64,000 nucleotides of DNA from Ursus arctos (GCF_023065955.2 NW_026622808.1:51162475-51226474), one strand, 5' to 3'; positions 45,065 to 56,781 are shown, numbered from the stretch's first letter. Notes: generated by a model from the sequence alone, not told the origin. Numbers and translations: made by a program.

Positions 45065-46918
45065 AGGAACATTAAAAAAAAAATCATCACATTTCTATAT
45101 ACTCACAATATTATGTGCAGAAACTGAAATTAAAAACAATACCATGTATAATATTGCAAAAAAATTACTTAATAAAATATCTATAGGATTTGCATGCTTA
45201 AAAGTCAAAGAAGCTGATGCATGAAATAAAAAACACCCAAGTGAATAGAGAGACATCCTCATGGGTGGGAAGAGACAAATGACAATGATGCAATTCTCCC
45301 GCGAATTGATCGATATGTTTAATGTAATTCCTATCAAAATCCCAGCAAGGTTTTTTTATAGACCTACCTAAGCTTATTCTGTTACATGAAGAGGCATAGG
45401 CCCTAAAATAGTGAAAGTAATCCTGATAAAGAATAAAGTGAAAGGAGTTGAACACCTGCTGTGAAGGCTTACATGGTAACTACATTAATCACGGAAGTAT
45501 GGTATTAGCGCGGGGATAGGCACATAGAGCAGTGGAACAGAGTAGAGGACAGCAATAGACCCACACAAATATGCCCAACTGCTTTTCGACAAAGGTGCAA
45601 AACCAATTCAGTAGAGGAAAGACAGCCTTTTCAACAAATGTTGCTGGAGTAATTGGACAAAAGCAAACCTAAACCTCACATTCTGTTCAAAACTTAACTC
45701 AAAATGGATCATATACTTACTCTAAAAATGTAAAACTGTAAAACTTTTAGAAAATCACATAGGAGAAGATCTTTAGGCTCTAGGGACGAAACAAAGATTT
45801 CCTAAACTTGACACCAAAAGCATGATCCATAAAAGGAAAAATTAATAAAAATGCTTCATCAAAGTAGAAACTACTGCTCTGTGAAGGCCCAGGTGAAGAG
45901 AAAGAGCAGTTACAGACTGGGAGAAAGTATTTGCAAAATATATAGCCAGCAAAAGACTATTATCCAGCATACATAAAGGTCTCTCAAAACTCAACAGCAA
46001 AAAGTAAAACTAGCATTTGAGCAAAATACATAAACAGATATGTCACAAAATAATATACACAAAGGCAAATAAGCAAATGAAAAGATGGTTAACACAATTA
46101 CCAATTAAAATTAAAACCGCGATGAGGTTTCAAAGCATCTAGATACCAGATTTCACAGATATCAGAATGACTAAAAGAAAAAAAATAGTGACAAAAGCTA
46201 ATTCTGTTGGTGATGTGGAGAAACCACACTTACACATTGCATTGTGGGTGAGAATGTAAAATAGTTTAGCCACTCTGAAAAAGTCGACCAGTTCCTAAGC
46301 CTATCAAATATGTGACTACAAAAAACCTAATAATTGTACTTTGTGCATTCTCCCCCCCCCCAAAATCAAATTTCTGTTAACACAAAAACTGATGCATAAG
46401 TGTCCATAGCAGTTTTATCTGTAATAGGACCAAATTAGGATCAGGTCAGATTTCCTTCCACAGTTTGAATGTGTGATGCACACATACTGAGGAATTCCAC
46501 TCAGCATTTAAGAGGGGTGAATAATTGGTAGGTGCAGCAATATGGGTGGATCTTCAGGCAATGAGGCTGAATGATAAAGTTGCTCCCAAGGGTTTCATAC
46601 TACAGGATTCCACTTACACAGCATTTTTGAAATGGCGCCATTTTAAAAATGGAGGACAGGTTGCCGGGAGTTAGGCACTCGGGTGAGAGGAAGGGACGTG
46701 TGGCTATAATAGGGCAACAGGAGGGATTCTTGCAGTGTTGGAACTATTCAGTACTTTGTTGTGGTATGTGATACGTGAACCTTCTATAGAACTTGAATAC
46801 ATACACAGGTACAAGTAGAACTAAGGAAATCTGAGCTAAGTGAACAAGATTTTTCTCTCTGATATTTCTTACAACCTCAAGTGAATAGTTATCTCAAAAT
46901 AAATTTCAATAAAAAGAA
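45065..46918 (+). mobile_element. L1M LINE: ORF2 end and 3' UTR, sense, decayed
   Basis: L1 ORF2 text in sense order: atcacatttctatatactca, cctatcaaaatcccagcaag, gtatggtattagcgcgggga, atagacccacacaaatatgc, atggatcatatacttactct, aagactattatccagcatac, taaacagatatgtcacaaaa, atttcacagatatcagaatg, ttctgttggtgatgtggaga, tgaggaattccactcagcat. Then a 3' UTR: ttcatactacaggattccac and, after a deletion, gatatttcttacaacctcaa, gtgaatagttatctcaaaat. Many stops and indels; non-functional. It is similar to L1MA/L1MB. Confidence 0.9.
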
Positions 46919-47699
46919 AGACTGTTCAAAATTAACAGTTAAGTCCCATTTAAATGGGAATTTAGAGACTGAAGAAATAGGTAATTAAGTAGAATGTCTT
47001 TGATAAGGATCAGACCAGTAGGAGTTATGATCTTACAGGTCATTATAACAATTTTATAACTGAGATTCAGTTGGCATCTGGTTTTAAACCCAGGCCTGAG
47101 AGTGATGTGCTCCAGGAATTTTTAAAAAACTTTCGGTCCTCCCCCTTGGTTGGTTATGATGATGTGGTTCAGATCTCCGACTGGTCAAACCAAAAATGCA
47201 CGTATGAGCCATCAGGTCGTCGTACAAGAACATAAACAAACTTACTTAGATTTATGTATACAAGCACAAATGGATTAAAAAATTTTCCTTACGTTATTTT
47301 TCTTACACGGGGTATGCGAAAGCTTTGATGTTGCGATTTCTGGCTATGATTTCGTGCTGCAATCTCTCTGACCATTTGGAGAGCAGGCTCCATTCTTCCC
47401 TGGTGAAATTCATCCTGACCTATTTGTAGTAGGTATGTACAGAGCATCTACAACTATGTGCCTCTACCGGGCTGGATTGACCTTGACCTTCCCTCCCCCA
47501 CCCCCACAAACGGCCACAGGCCTAGACCCAGCAAGGGAGCTGTTAAAGTGTTCTGAGTTTGCTTCGGGGTAAATGCCTGAATAAAGACTTTTTTTTTTAA
47601 GTCACAAAGAAAGCCTCCTTCTCCTCCACAATGAGCACATAATTGAAGTGTGGCTGGTTCCATGTAACAGATGTGTTGAGCAGAGCAGTGTTACTAGTA
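46919..47699. other. single-copy DNA, nothing recognised
   Basis: No exon or repeat consensus that I can support. Confidence 0.35.
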
Positions 47700-47940
47700 G
47701 CAGCTTACATTTAGTTCTCACTTGGTGCCAGCCGCTATGCTAAGCATGTAGGTCGTCTCGTTTATTCTCACCTATCAGGAGCCATGCCTATTCTTATTTT
47801 AGAGGTAAGGGAACAACTTGTAAAAGCAGAGTGTCCAATGCACAGCCTTACAGCTAGGAAACGGCACGACTGTAATTCAAACAGCGGTCTAACCCCAGAC
47901 TCTGCATGTTTGACCAGCACAATGTGCTATCTATAGGCTT
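47700..47940 (-). mobile_element. MIR SINE, antisense, nearly full length
   Basis: acatttagttctcacttggt, gccagccgctatgctaagca, ttcttattttagaggtaagg, acagccttacagctaggaaa, ctgtaattcaaacagcggtc and cagactctgcatgtttgacc give the reverse complement of MIR from tail to head. Confidence 0.85.
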
Positions 47941-48261
47941 TCCAAGGGAGCTTCTCAACCCTCTGTTTCTCTAAGAAATGCTTTATTTGGAACAGCTTTT
48001 AAACTTCCGTGTCATTTTAACAAAGTCTAAATGATACGGAGAATGCTTACATATTGAACGCGGGCTCAGGTACGCCTCCTCTCTGAACATTAAGGATTGG
48101 TTTAAAATCTCCCCGGTATGTTGCATTGTCATGGACTTGACTGCCCTTGACATGGTTTGGATTCGTCCTTAGAAAACCTATCTACCAGATAGTAGCATTT
48201 GAACAAGCTGGACAAAGCTGCAAGATAAAAAAAATTTTGCCTGTGCTCATTGATTCTAACT
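47941..48261. other. single-copy DNA, nothing recognised
   Basis: Short unassigned interval before the L2/L1 nest. Confidence 0.35.
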
Positions 48262-48296
48262 GAACAATTCAATTCAACAAATACCCCCTGAATTTA
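48262..48296 (-). mobile_element. L2 LINE 3' tip, severed by the L1 insertion
   Basis: gaacaattcaattcaacaaa corresponds to the tip of L2 in reverse complement (ttcattcaacaaatatttat). L2 resumes on the other side of the L1 at 49950. Confidence 0.55.
48282..48296. repeat. left target-site duplication of the L1
   Basis: taccccctgaattta; perfect match to 49935-49949. Confidence 0.93.
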
Positions 48297-49934
48297 TTTA
48301 TTTATTTTTTTATTTTTTAATAATGATTTTTTATTATGTTAGTCACCATACAGTACATCCCCGGTTTTCGATGTAAGGCTCGATGATTCATTAGTTGTGT
48401 ATAACACCCAGTGCACCATGCAATATGTGCCCTCCTTACTACCCATCACCGGTCTATCCCATTCCCCCACCCCCCCTCCCCTCTGTAGCCCTCAGTTTGT
48501 TTCTCATAGTCCATAGTCTTTCATGTTTCATTCCCCCTTCTGATTACCCCCCCTTTCTTTATCCCTTTCTTCCCCTACTGATCATTCTAGTTCTTATGTT
48601 CCATAGATGAGAGAAATCATATGATAGTTGTCTTTCTCTGCTTGACTTATTTCACTAAGCATTATCTCCTCCAGTGCCGTCCATGTTGTAGCAAATGTTG
48701 AGAACTCGTTCTTTCTGATTGCTGAGTAATATTCCATTGTATATATGGAAAACAACTTCTTAATCCAGTCATCTGTTGCAGGGCATCTCGGCTCCTTCCA
48801 CGATTTAGCTATTGTGGACATTGCTGCTATGAACATTGGGGTGCATATGGCCCTTCTCTTCACTACGTCTGTATCTTTGGGGTAAACACCCAGTAGTGCA
48901 ATGGCTGGATCATAGGGTGGCTCAATTTTTAACTTTTTAAGGGACCTCCACACTGTTTTCCAGAGTGGCTGTACCAACTTGCATTCCCACCAACAATGTA
49001 GGAGGGATCCCCTTTCTCCACATCCTCTCCAACAATTGTTGTTTCTTGCCTTGTCTATTTTTGCCATTCTAACTGGCGTAAGGTGGTATCTCAGTGTGGT
49101 TTTGATTTGAATTTCCTTGATGGCTAATGATTTTGAACATTTTTTCATGTGTCTGTTAGCCATTTGTATGTCTTCATTGGAAAAGTGTCTGTTCATATCT
49201 TCTGCCCATTTTTTGATTTGTTTATTTGTTTCTCGTGTATTGAGTTTGAGAAGTTCTTTGTAGATCTTGGATACAGTCCTTTATCTGTAGTGTCATTTGC
49301 AAATATCTTCTCCCATTCCGTGGGCTGCCTCTTAGTTTTTCTGACTGTTTCCTTGGCTGTGCAGAAACTTTTAATCTTGATGAAGTCCCATAAATTCATT
49401 TTATCTTTTGTTTCTCTTGCCTTTGGGGATGTATCATGAAAAAGGTTGCTTTGGCCGATGTTGTAGAGGTTGCTGCCTATGTTCTCCTCTAGAATTTTGA
49501 TGGATTCCTGTCTCACATCGAGGTCTTTCATCCATTTGGAGTTTATTTTTGTGTATGGTGTGAGATAGTGGTCAAGTTTCATTCTTTTGCATGTAGCTGT
49601 CCAATTTTCCCAGCACCATTTATTGAAGAGACTGTCTTTTTCCCACCGGATGTTTTTTCCTGCTTTATCAAATATTAGTTGCCCAAAGAGCTGAGGGTCC
49701 ATTTCTGGGCTCTCTCTTCTGTTCCATTGGTCTATGTGTCTGTTTTTGTGCCAGTACCATGCTGTCTTTGTGATCACAGCTTTGTAGTACAGCTCGAAAT
49801 CCGGCATTGTGATGCCCCCAGCTTTGTTTTTCCTTTTCAGCAGTTCCTTGGAGATTCGGGGTCTTTTCTGGTTCCATACAAATTTAAGGACTATTTGTTC
49901 CAGTTCTTTGAAAAACGTTCTCGGTATTTTGATC
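48297..49934 (-). mobile_element. 5'-truncated carnivore L1 LINE, antisense
   Basis: The element reads from an A-rich tail (seen as tttatttatttttttatttt), through a 3' UTR with a C-rich tract (48461-48480), to the C-terminal part of ORF2, where it stops by 5' truncation. A perfect 15-bp target duplication flanks it. The length is about 1.64 kb against roughly 6 kb for full-length L1. It lacks ORF1, the promoter, the endonuclease and most of the reverse transcriptase, so it is immobile. Good preservation of the reading frame suggests it is much younger than the L1M relics. Confidence 0.96.
48594..49934 (-). pseudogene. L1 ORF2 C-terminal remnant, frameshifted
   Basis: Two long minus-strand frames join to the L1 ORF2 C terminus. 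The upstream one (49193-49807 from its first Met, open back to the truncation) contains [10 protein letters not shown] and [11 protein letters not shown]; the downstream one (48594-49196) contains [10 protein letters not shown], the Cys/His-rich [20 protein letters not shown] and [15 protein letters not shown]. These are post-reverse-transcriptase and cysteine-rich regions. A single frameshift between about 49195 and 49240, near an A-rich run, separates them. The real ORF2 start is absent. Confidence 0.93.
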
Positions 49935-49949
49935 TACCCCCTGAATTTA
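49935..49949. repeat. right target-site duplication of the L1
   Basis: taccccctgaattta at the truncated 5' end of the L1. Confidence 0.93.
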
Positions 49950-50700
49950 GACTCACTATAAAGCACAAAGCGTTGGGAAGATTGGGGTCAATTGGAGCTC
50001 ACATTCTAGAGGAGGGAAAAGACAACAATCAACACATAAGTGTGTATCAAGAGGAGAGCTGGGGTTCCGGGATGAGCGGGCGCATGCTATTTTAGATAGA
50101 GTGCTCAAGGAAGGTTGCCCTGATAAAGTCCCTTTTGAGCTCAGACCAAAAGAGTGAGAACAAGTCCTGAAAATATCTGGGAGGAAAACATTCCCCGGAG
50201 TGGAAAGAGCCAGTGCAAAGCCATCCAAGTGGGATTGTGCTTGGTGGGTTTGAGGAACTCCAAGGAGGGTCACGTGGCTTGGCTGAATACACAAGAAGGA
50301 AAGTAGGTGGTCTAATAGAAGTGGGGCTTGCCATGCAGGTAAGGCCATGGGCCAGTGTAAGAGCATCCGTGTTTACTCGAAGTGGAGGAGACACTGGTGG
50401 GTATCGAATAGAAGAACATGGATCCAAACTATCTTTTGAGAGAATCAGTCTGGCTATTGAATTACACACACACTGTAGGAGGCAGGCAGTGGCTGAACCA
50501 ACAAGTCCAGTTAGTGAGTCATTGCAATAGCCCCGGCAAGTCATAACAGTGGCCGTGACATTTGGAAGGCAAGGTCAAGTTCTCAGTATATTTTGAAGTG
50601 ATTTGGAAGCATTTGCCAGTGGAGCTACTGTAGGATGTCAAAAACAGAGTGAGGTTAAGGATAATCCAAGGATTTGGGGCCTGAACAACACGATGTTTTA
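49950..50700 (-). mobile_element. L2 LINE, antisense, long fragment
   Basis: L2 in reverse complement: ggagctcacattctagagga, ggaaggttgccctgataaag, gagccagtgcaaagccatcc, gattgtgcttggtgggtttg, aggaactccaaggagggtca, agtgagtcattgcaatagcc, tatattttgaagtgatttgg and ataatccaaggatttggggc. The open frames of 105-150 codons on both strands here lie in non-coding L2 sequence and are accidental. Confidence 0.85.
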
Positions 50701-50734
50701 ATTAACACATTCAGCATATACTTTTTGGTGAGTT

Positions 50735-50880
50735 TACATGCGTTATAAAAAGTGGTATCTAAGCTGAGTCCTGGAGGAAAACTAAGGGTTGGACAATCAA
50801 ATGCGTGGCTGAAGAGTGGTCCAGCCTTGCCGGAGCGTATGTACAAGTACGGAGCTATGGCGGAGCATAGCTAATAGGAC
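50735..50880 (-). mobile_element. L2-like fragment, antisense
   Basis: tatctaagctgagtcctgga, ggaaaactaagggttggaca and agagtggtccagccttgccg resemble the GAGCTGAGACCTGAAGGA segment of L2 in reverse complement. Weak. Confidence 0.4.
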
Positions 50881-51184
50881 AGAGAAGGCCACCCAGCAAA
50901 GCAGGTCCCTAGTCAGCAAAATCTGTCATCTATCACACAAGCTCCACTACTCCATGTGGATATGTGTTAATGTCCAGTCTACTCTCTCTGCCAACCATCT
51001 AAATTCACCTGAATAACCTCTGTTTGCTCAGATTCCATTACCGCCTTGGATAACTAATATTTGAGAGCCTGCTTGTACCCAGTGGTATTCTTGATGCCAG
51101 AGAGAACGGAGGAAAAGCCAGACCAAGATTCTACCCTTGAAGAGTTTATGTTCAAGTGACAAGTACTACTTAATTGTGAAATGC

Positions 51185-51420
51185 AATCACTGGTTCATTC
51201 ATCTAACAAATATTTATTGAGCATCTACTGTGTACCGGGCACGTAACCTGGTACTGAAACTAAAGCAACTCAGCAGACGGAAATCTCTGAATTCATGGGG
51301 AGAGAGACGATAAAAAATAAGCTGGATAAAGAACATGTTCAGGAATGTTAAAGTACGGGGGGGAAATGGGCTAAGGAAGGACATACAAAAAGAGGGCATG
51401 AGTTGTAATTTTAGACACAT
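51185..51420 (-). mobile_element. L2 LINE 3' end, antisense
   Basis: ggttcattcatctaacaaat, atttattgagcatctactgt, gtaccgggcacgtaacctgg, ctctgaattcatggggagag and aatgttaaagtacgggggg follow the L2 3' end. Confidence 0.8.
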
Positions 51421-52199
51421 TGTGTTGCAGACACACAGCCTGTCATTTGCTATGATTCTATTTTAAAAATCCTAAATGCGGTTCAAATATGGAGGGTCTT
51501 CCTCGCTTCAAGTTAAATCGTTCCCCTTAAGAAAAGGTTAACAGTGAATGTTAATTCTCAGCTCTCCAGATTTCCGCCTTAAATAGGAACGTTCTTTTTA
51601 TATTAAAACATCAGGACAGTAGCCTTTGAAAAAGATGTGCAATCTAATTAAAATGGAGAGATTAGCTGCCCTCAGAATATTTGCAAAGCCTAGAAAGGTA
51701 ATTTAGTGAAATGTATACAATTTTATCTGGTTTTAATTATTAATGACATAATTTATAATGTGTGCCTATTTCCTTCATTTACCTACGATGACCAAACAGT
51801 GACCCTGTTTACAAACAGGCACTGTTTTCAGACCACAGTGTCCAATAAGTTAGCAAAGGAAAGACCTATGTGATAATCACAAAACAGGGATTTCACTCCT
51901 ACCTATGAAATGTTACCTTTTAGCTGGGGTGGGAATGAGTTCCGGATTTGGAGACTCTAATTGAAAAGATGTGAAAAAATCGAAGCTGTGCCGTGCAATG
52001 CTCTCCAGAGCGAGCTGGATAGCCCCCCTTGTCTGACCGTTGGCAATCCGTGAGTACCAGGGGTGTCTTGATAACACTATCGGTAGCTGTATATTATATA
52101 GCTACTATGTACTCGGTATTAACAAATGATTTATTTAAATGATGATGAAACACGATTTGATATTTACAACACCACAAAAGTTTTTCAATGTTCATGCTT
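51421..52199. other. repeat-free DNA, possibly conserved
   Basis: Segment 51540-51800 has AT-rich, motif-dense text (gcaatctaattaaaatgg, ggttttaattattaatgaca) and no repeat consensus. It could be a conserved non-coding element; unproven. Confidence 0.35.
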
Positions 52200-52560
52200 A
52201 TTCCACTCCTCCCCTCCTTCTAGGCACACGACCCAATTACATTTTCCCATCGCCTTTGAAGGTAGGCATGGACAGAGGTCTTGCTTTGACCAGTGAAACA
52301 TAAATGGAAACGAGAGGGGTTGTTTCTGATGGGAGACTTTAAAAGTCTGTATATTATGGACTGTGTTTCCTTTTTTCCATACTGGCTATCCTAAAATTGG
52401 GAGGCGAGATGCACCAGCTGGACCCAGGGTGACTAGAAGGAGCTGAGACCCTGCAGACCCACGTTGGTCCTGCAGTATGAGTGGCATTCAAAGGCAGGTT
52501 CTGTGAAGCCACTGATATGTGGAGGAATTGTTGTCGCTGCGACATAAACCAGCCTATCCC
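52200..52560 (+). mobile_element. possible old LTR-like repeat
   Basis: tttgaccagtgaaacataaa, gaaggagctgagaccctgca and taaaccagcctatcccgcct then gatacagag are in the order of an old dispersed LTR-like repeat ending in taactgatac-type text. Low similarity by eye. Confidence 0.35.
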
Positions 52561-52754
52561 GCCTGATACAGAGTCCTATTTGAAATGCTTTGAAAATAAG
52601 AAATGCAGAAGACAGGAAGGAGGAACCCAGGGCTGGGGAGGAATCCATTGGCTTAGATCATTTGAAAAACATGTGTAAATGATGCTGAATTAGTCTGTGG
52701 AGGGTGTTTTGAGATAATAGTTCCATTGGCCTGAAAGCGTGTCCCTGTTCTTCC

Positions 52755-52880
52755 TGTTTTTTTGGCGATAGACTTTAGGCAAGGTACTTCACACTTCTGA
52801 GTCTTAATTTCCTCTTCTGTTAAGTGAGAGCAATTACGATGTTATGGCACCAAGTAGAAGGCCCCAGAACTGCATCAAAA
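52755..52880 (+). mobile_element. MIR SINE fragment
   Basis: actttaggcaaggtacttca, cacttctgagtcttaatttc and ctcttctgttaagtgagagc form a MIR core. Confidence 0.7.
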
Positions 52881-53364
52881 CTCAGAAGGTGCTATTTGCC
52901 TCCCTTGTGTTGTTATGTTCTCCTAGCTGAGCAGTTCAGCCTCGTCACGAGATCATAAAGCCCGAGCGTGATCTTCAGCTTGAAGAGGCTGTTAAACTGT
53001 AATCACAAGATGAGAAAACGTAAGAGAGGGAATAAGTTAACACCAAACCCCAAGAACCGGGTTTGTTTGTCATCAACACTTACATCCTCGATACCCTGGA
53101 GGGGAAGTGGTAGCTCAGAAAGTAAATAAGCAAATAACCATTGGTGCCAAAGCTTGATGTGGGTTTGAGACCATGACATTCACGCTGACGGTTTGTGGCG
53201 GGGAGCAGCACCTCGGTGGAACAGTCTTTACCTACCCGGAAGCAGAGGCAAACATAAGGATCATCTCACAATCTTCTTCCATCATGCCTGCCTCCTCTGA
53301 GCTCCCTACCTCAACTCTGATTGGCCACCCAGGGAGCGTGTATCAGGAGAGGACAGGTGTTGCT
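52881..53364. other. single-copy DNA, nothing recognised
   Basis: No repeat or exon consensus that I can support. Confidence 0.35.
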
Positions 53365-53750
53365 GTAGGAACTCGGAACAACCAACACCCTTTCAGTCTT
53401 AGTGGTTTAGGACAACAAAGGCATATTCTTCACTCATCTCCCCGTCTGTCTGGGGTTGGCCGCAGGTCTGCTCTGCAGCACCTTCACTCTGGGACACAAA
53501 GGAAGGGAACAGCCTCTATCTGAAATGTCACGTGTCTCATGAAAGGAGGAAAGGACAACAAGGCAAACTCCACACGGGCTCTTCACCTTCTAACCAGAAG
53601 TGCCACATCACCTCCAGTCACATTTTACCGGCCAGAGAAGGTCACATAGCCAAGCTGGGTGCCTCTGTGGGGAGGGAGGAAAATCTTCCCCAGAGAGGAA
53701 CACCTAGTATTCATGAACCACCCAGACTACCCCACCCGTCATTGATGAGG
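53365..53750 (-). mobile_element. old LTR-like repeat, antisense
   Basis: gtcttagtggtttaggacaa, caaaggcatattcttcactc, ggttggccgcaggtctgctc, agaagtgccacatcacctcc and agaaggtcacatagccaagc match a dispersed mammalian LTR-like repeat beginning CTTAGTGGCTTAAAACAACAA. The two open frames of 116 and 85 codons crossing it are presumably accidental. Confidence 0.55.
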
Positions 53751-54989
53751 GGTGGTCCTGTCCTTCCCCTCTGCCAGAATAGAAAATAAGATGGAAAAGC
53801 ACGTTGAATCTCTGCCCTCACATTTAACTATAATTCCTTAGTATATCATGAAAATGCAGTCAGGAGAATGGAGGTGGGAGTTTTGCCGAGCCAGGGATAG
53901 AATTACGCTCCCTCCCCTCTTGAGCCATCCCCCCCTTCTCTCTTAGAGCACACGTTAGACCACCAGTGGGTAGAACGGACTTGGTGAGCGAGCCTGGAGA
54001 AGAATTTAAGACAGACTAAGGAAAAGTCAGGCTATTGTTTTGTCTATTTGAAGTAAAAACACAAGTTAATTCATTCCAAATAGCTTTTAGTCATTATAGT
54101 ATACGGAATTAAAGCTAAATCCACCACGTGGTTCCTGGCTTCTCCTGCTTGTGAACAAGTGTGTTCATATACTGAAGTTACAGGCTCAGCCCCGCCCCCA
54201 CATTATCAAGTTCACCCTCTACCTGAATTTTATTCCCCTTGATGCATTCATACCAGTGCTTTGGTTTGAGGCCAACTCACAACATAAGGTAAAGAGGTTT
54301 AACCCTAAGGAGCATGAAAATGACATTATTCATGCCTTCAAGCTACATAGGCACAAATGCAACAAAAGAAGAGTATCTTTTTAAAAATGGCATTACCCAT
54401 GCCTATATATAATTAAGTGGTGAGTTTTTAAACTGAAACTCATTAAATATTGATTGATTCCTTGGTTGGTTGCCTTCCTTGTGTCATGTTTCACTGTCCA
54501 AAAGATCTGTAAGCAAAATAAGCCATGGAATTTCCTGGTGAAAATGTCTTGATGGAGACACAAGTCAGCAAGATGCTCTTCGGCACATCCCAGGGATTTT
54601 CAGTGTCCATTAACGCAGTTGGGCTGAAGCCACTCAATCGTGTGCCCTCAACTACATTTTGGCTCTCCGCTCTTCATCGGGGCCCATCTGAATGTTACTT
54701 ATCCTTTTGGCTAAGTCAGTTAATGTGTTGAAATTCTGCTTTTGCTCTATTAAGGTGCTTTAGGCTGTGAACACTTGGATCTTCCTGTCCTCTCTGTGCC
54801 GGACAGTCATCATCCACTCTGCACTTTATGACTGAACGATAACCCATTGTGAAATGTTCCTGCCAAGGGCGTGTGAGAGGACTATTTTGTCCCGGTTCAA
54901 AAACACAGTTAATCTTGAACATGTGATGTAATACCGCGGCATCTCCTGTCTGGAAAAACATTGTTGCTAACAATGGGTGTGCTGAATTT
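53751..54989. other. single-copy DNA, nothing recognised
   Basis: 54700-54990 is repeat-free and of mixed composition. A 13-base match to the start of U2 snRNA at 54703-54715 is not extended and is rejected as a gene. Confidence 0.35.
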
Positions 54990-55440
54990 ATTTTTTACAT
55001 AATCGCAGTGCCATTATCACCACTGGCAAATTTTCCTTCTTGTCTCAAAGGTCCCTTTGCGCTTGGTTTGTGTGAATCAGAATCTAAACAAGGTCCAATG
55101 CATTTGGTGGATTTCCCACATTCTCATGCTGGCTGATTATTTTCTCTTAGTGTACATTGTATTTGTTTCTCTAGCTCCCTGATTTCCTGTAAGTAAGTTG
55201 TTAGAACTAGAGACTTTTGTGGATTCTGGTTCAATTTCATTTTTGGCAAGAATCCTTCAGGGGCAGGGCTGTGGATTTCCTCTTGCAGTGTATCAGGATG
55301 CACATGATTTTTGGTTGTGCTTTTACTGATGTCAAGATTGATTGGGGGTATCACTGACCGAGATGGGTGGGTAGAGTTTGGATTGCTAAACCCAGTGCTC
55401 CACAGTCTATGGTTCAACTTCATGGGAAGAGCTTTGATGA
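54990..55440 (-). mobile_element. old L1M-type LINE 3' region, antisense
   Basis: gccattatcaccactggcaa, cttggtttgtgtgaatcaga, atctaaacaaggtccaatgc, tttcccacattctcatgctg, tgatttcctgtaagtaagtt, ggttcaatttcatttttggc, aagaatccttcaggggcagg and tatcaggatgcacatgattt are in the order of the reverse-complement L1M-type 3' region also present at 33772-34850. Confidence 0.75.
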
Positions 55441-56062
55441 TGTCTCCAGGGGAAGCTCAGATTACAGTTGTTGATCAATAGCCAGTAAACCTCCTGACTT
55501 CATGTAGGAAGCTCAGCTTCAATGATAATTTGTATTCCAAAGTAGACCCAAAGGGCTTGGGAAAGGAAGGTGAGAACATTAGTACACAAGCTGTCATGTA
55601 TCACAAGTGCTACAAAGTCATCGTTAGACTGGAATTAACCTCTAAAAGCAAATTGAAATCTGCAGAAAGAACATGCCAAGTCAAAATGAAGTGGTATATT
55701 TTGAAAACTTCATGATACATTCCAGGTTTCTGAATGAGAGGATTTTATATGTTGATGTGGGGAAATTGATGCTTGATGTTTTGCTCAATTTGCATGAGAT
55801 TTCTGGGTTAAAGATCCTAAAAACAACTAGATTAAGAAAAAAAAAGTAATGCCAGCAACATGCTTTGAACAGACACTATTTGACCACAAAATCAAATGGC
55901 CTTCAAAAATAATACCACCATTCCCTGAAGGTCAAATTTACATCACTTGGGGTTCCCATCCAGCTCAGTTTCATAGAGTTGAAATTTGGAGAAGCATAGT
56001 TCAACTGCCAAAAAAAAAAAAAAAAACAACCTGTAAATAAGGTCTAAATATATAATACACAT
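55441..56062. other. single-copy DNA with an A18 run
   Basis: An A-run lies at 56010-56027 with no recognised retroposed body. Confidence 0.35.
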
Positions 56063-56285
56063 GGAAGTTTCTCAACTTCCCACTATATCGACATTTTGAG
56101 CTGGATAATTCTTTACGGTGGGGGAGCTGTCCTGTACATTACAGGGGATTTAGTAGCATCCCTGATGTCTCCCCACAAGATGCAAGTAGCAGCCCCAGCT
56201 GTGACAATAAAAAAAAAGAAATGTCTCTAGATTCGGCCAAATTTCCACTGGGGGACAACAAATCACCCTCACTTGAAAGCCATTC
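56063..56285 (-). mobile_element. MER20-like hAT-Charlie element
   Basis: agtttctcaacttcccacta, tcgacattttgagctggata, attctttacggtgggggagc, tgtcctgtacattacagggg, tttagtagcatccctgatgt, ccacaagatgcaagtagcag and actgggggacaacaaatcac in MER20 order. About 223 bp, so near full length. Confidence 0.85.
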
Positions 56286-56725
56286 ATCTGCAGCAGCAGT
56301 CATCAGAATTTCAAAGTTTCTCTTTCCCAAGTTGTCAGTTTCTATCTTTTATTTTGGACACCACAAGGAAGATGCCCTAGCGAGGTCTTTAAAAGTATAC
56401 CCTTAGGCTTCCCACAGAAATTCTTTAGAGAACAGACTCTCAAGTCAGGTTGTCTGTGAACAAATTCTAGATCCATCAATTACTAGTTCTGAAAGGTTGG
56501 GAGTCGGAATTTTCTCTGTCGTAAAGTGGGCTTACCTCAAACTGTGTTGTCCATTCGTGGAACTCCGGCTTCACAGCCACCCCTATAGCGTGTTAAAAAT
56601 GCGCAGCCCTGAGCTCTCCTCCAATTTTCCTGGGTATGCCCTGGGAATGAGTGTTTTGAAACTGAGATCCACCGTCCTCAAGAACTGTATTCTCTGAACA
56701 TCTTGGTCTGGAACCACGTAGCTTT
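56286..56725. other. single-copy DNA, nothing recognised
   Basis: No recognised feature. Confidence 0.35.
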
Positions 56726-56781
56726 TGTGTATGTGTGTGCGCGCATGCGCACGTGTGCTTCACACACACCCCCCCCCCCCC
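56726..56781. repeat. alternating purine-pyrimidine tract and C13 run
   Basis: tgtgtatgtgtgtgcgcgca then tgcgcacgtgtgc is strict alternation over about 33 bases and partly palindromic around gcgcatgcgc. A CA stretch and 13 C (56769-56781) follow. Such tracts favour Z-DNA. Confidence 0.85.

Noticed and set aside
50092..50544. 150-codon minus frame, with a 105-codon plus frame opposite
   Set aside because: Both lie in L2 3' sequence that is non-coding in these frames.
54703..54715. U2 snRNA-like ccttttggctaag
   Set aside because: Only 13 bases match; neither the preceding nor the following U2 sequence is present.
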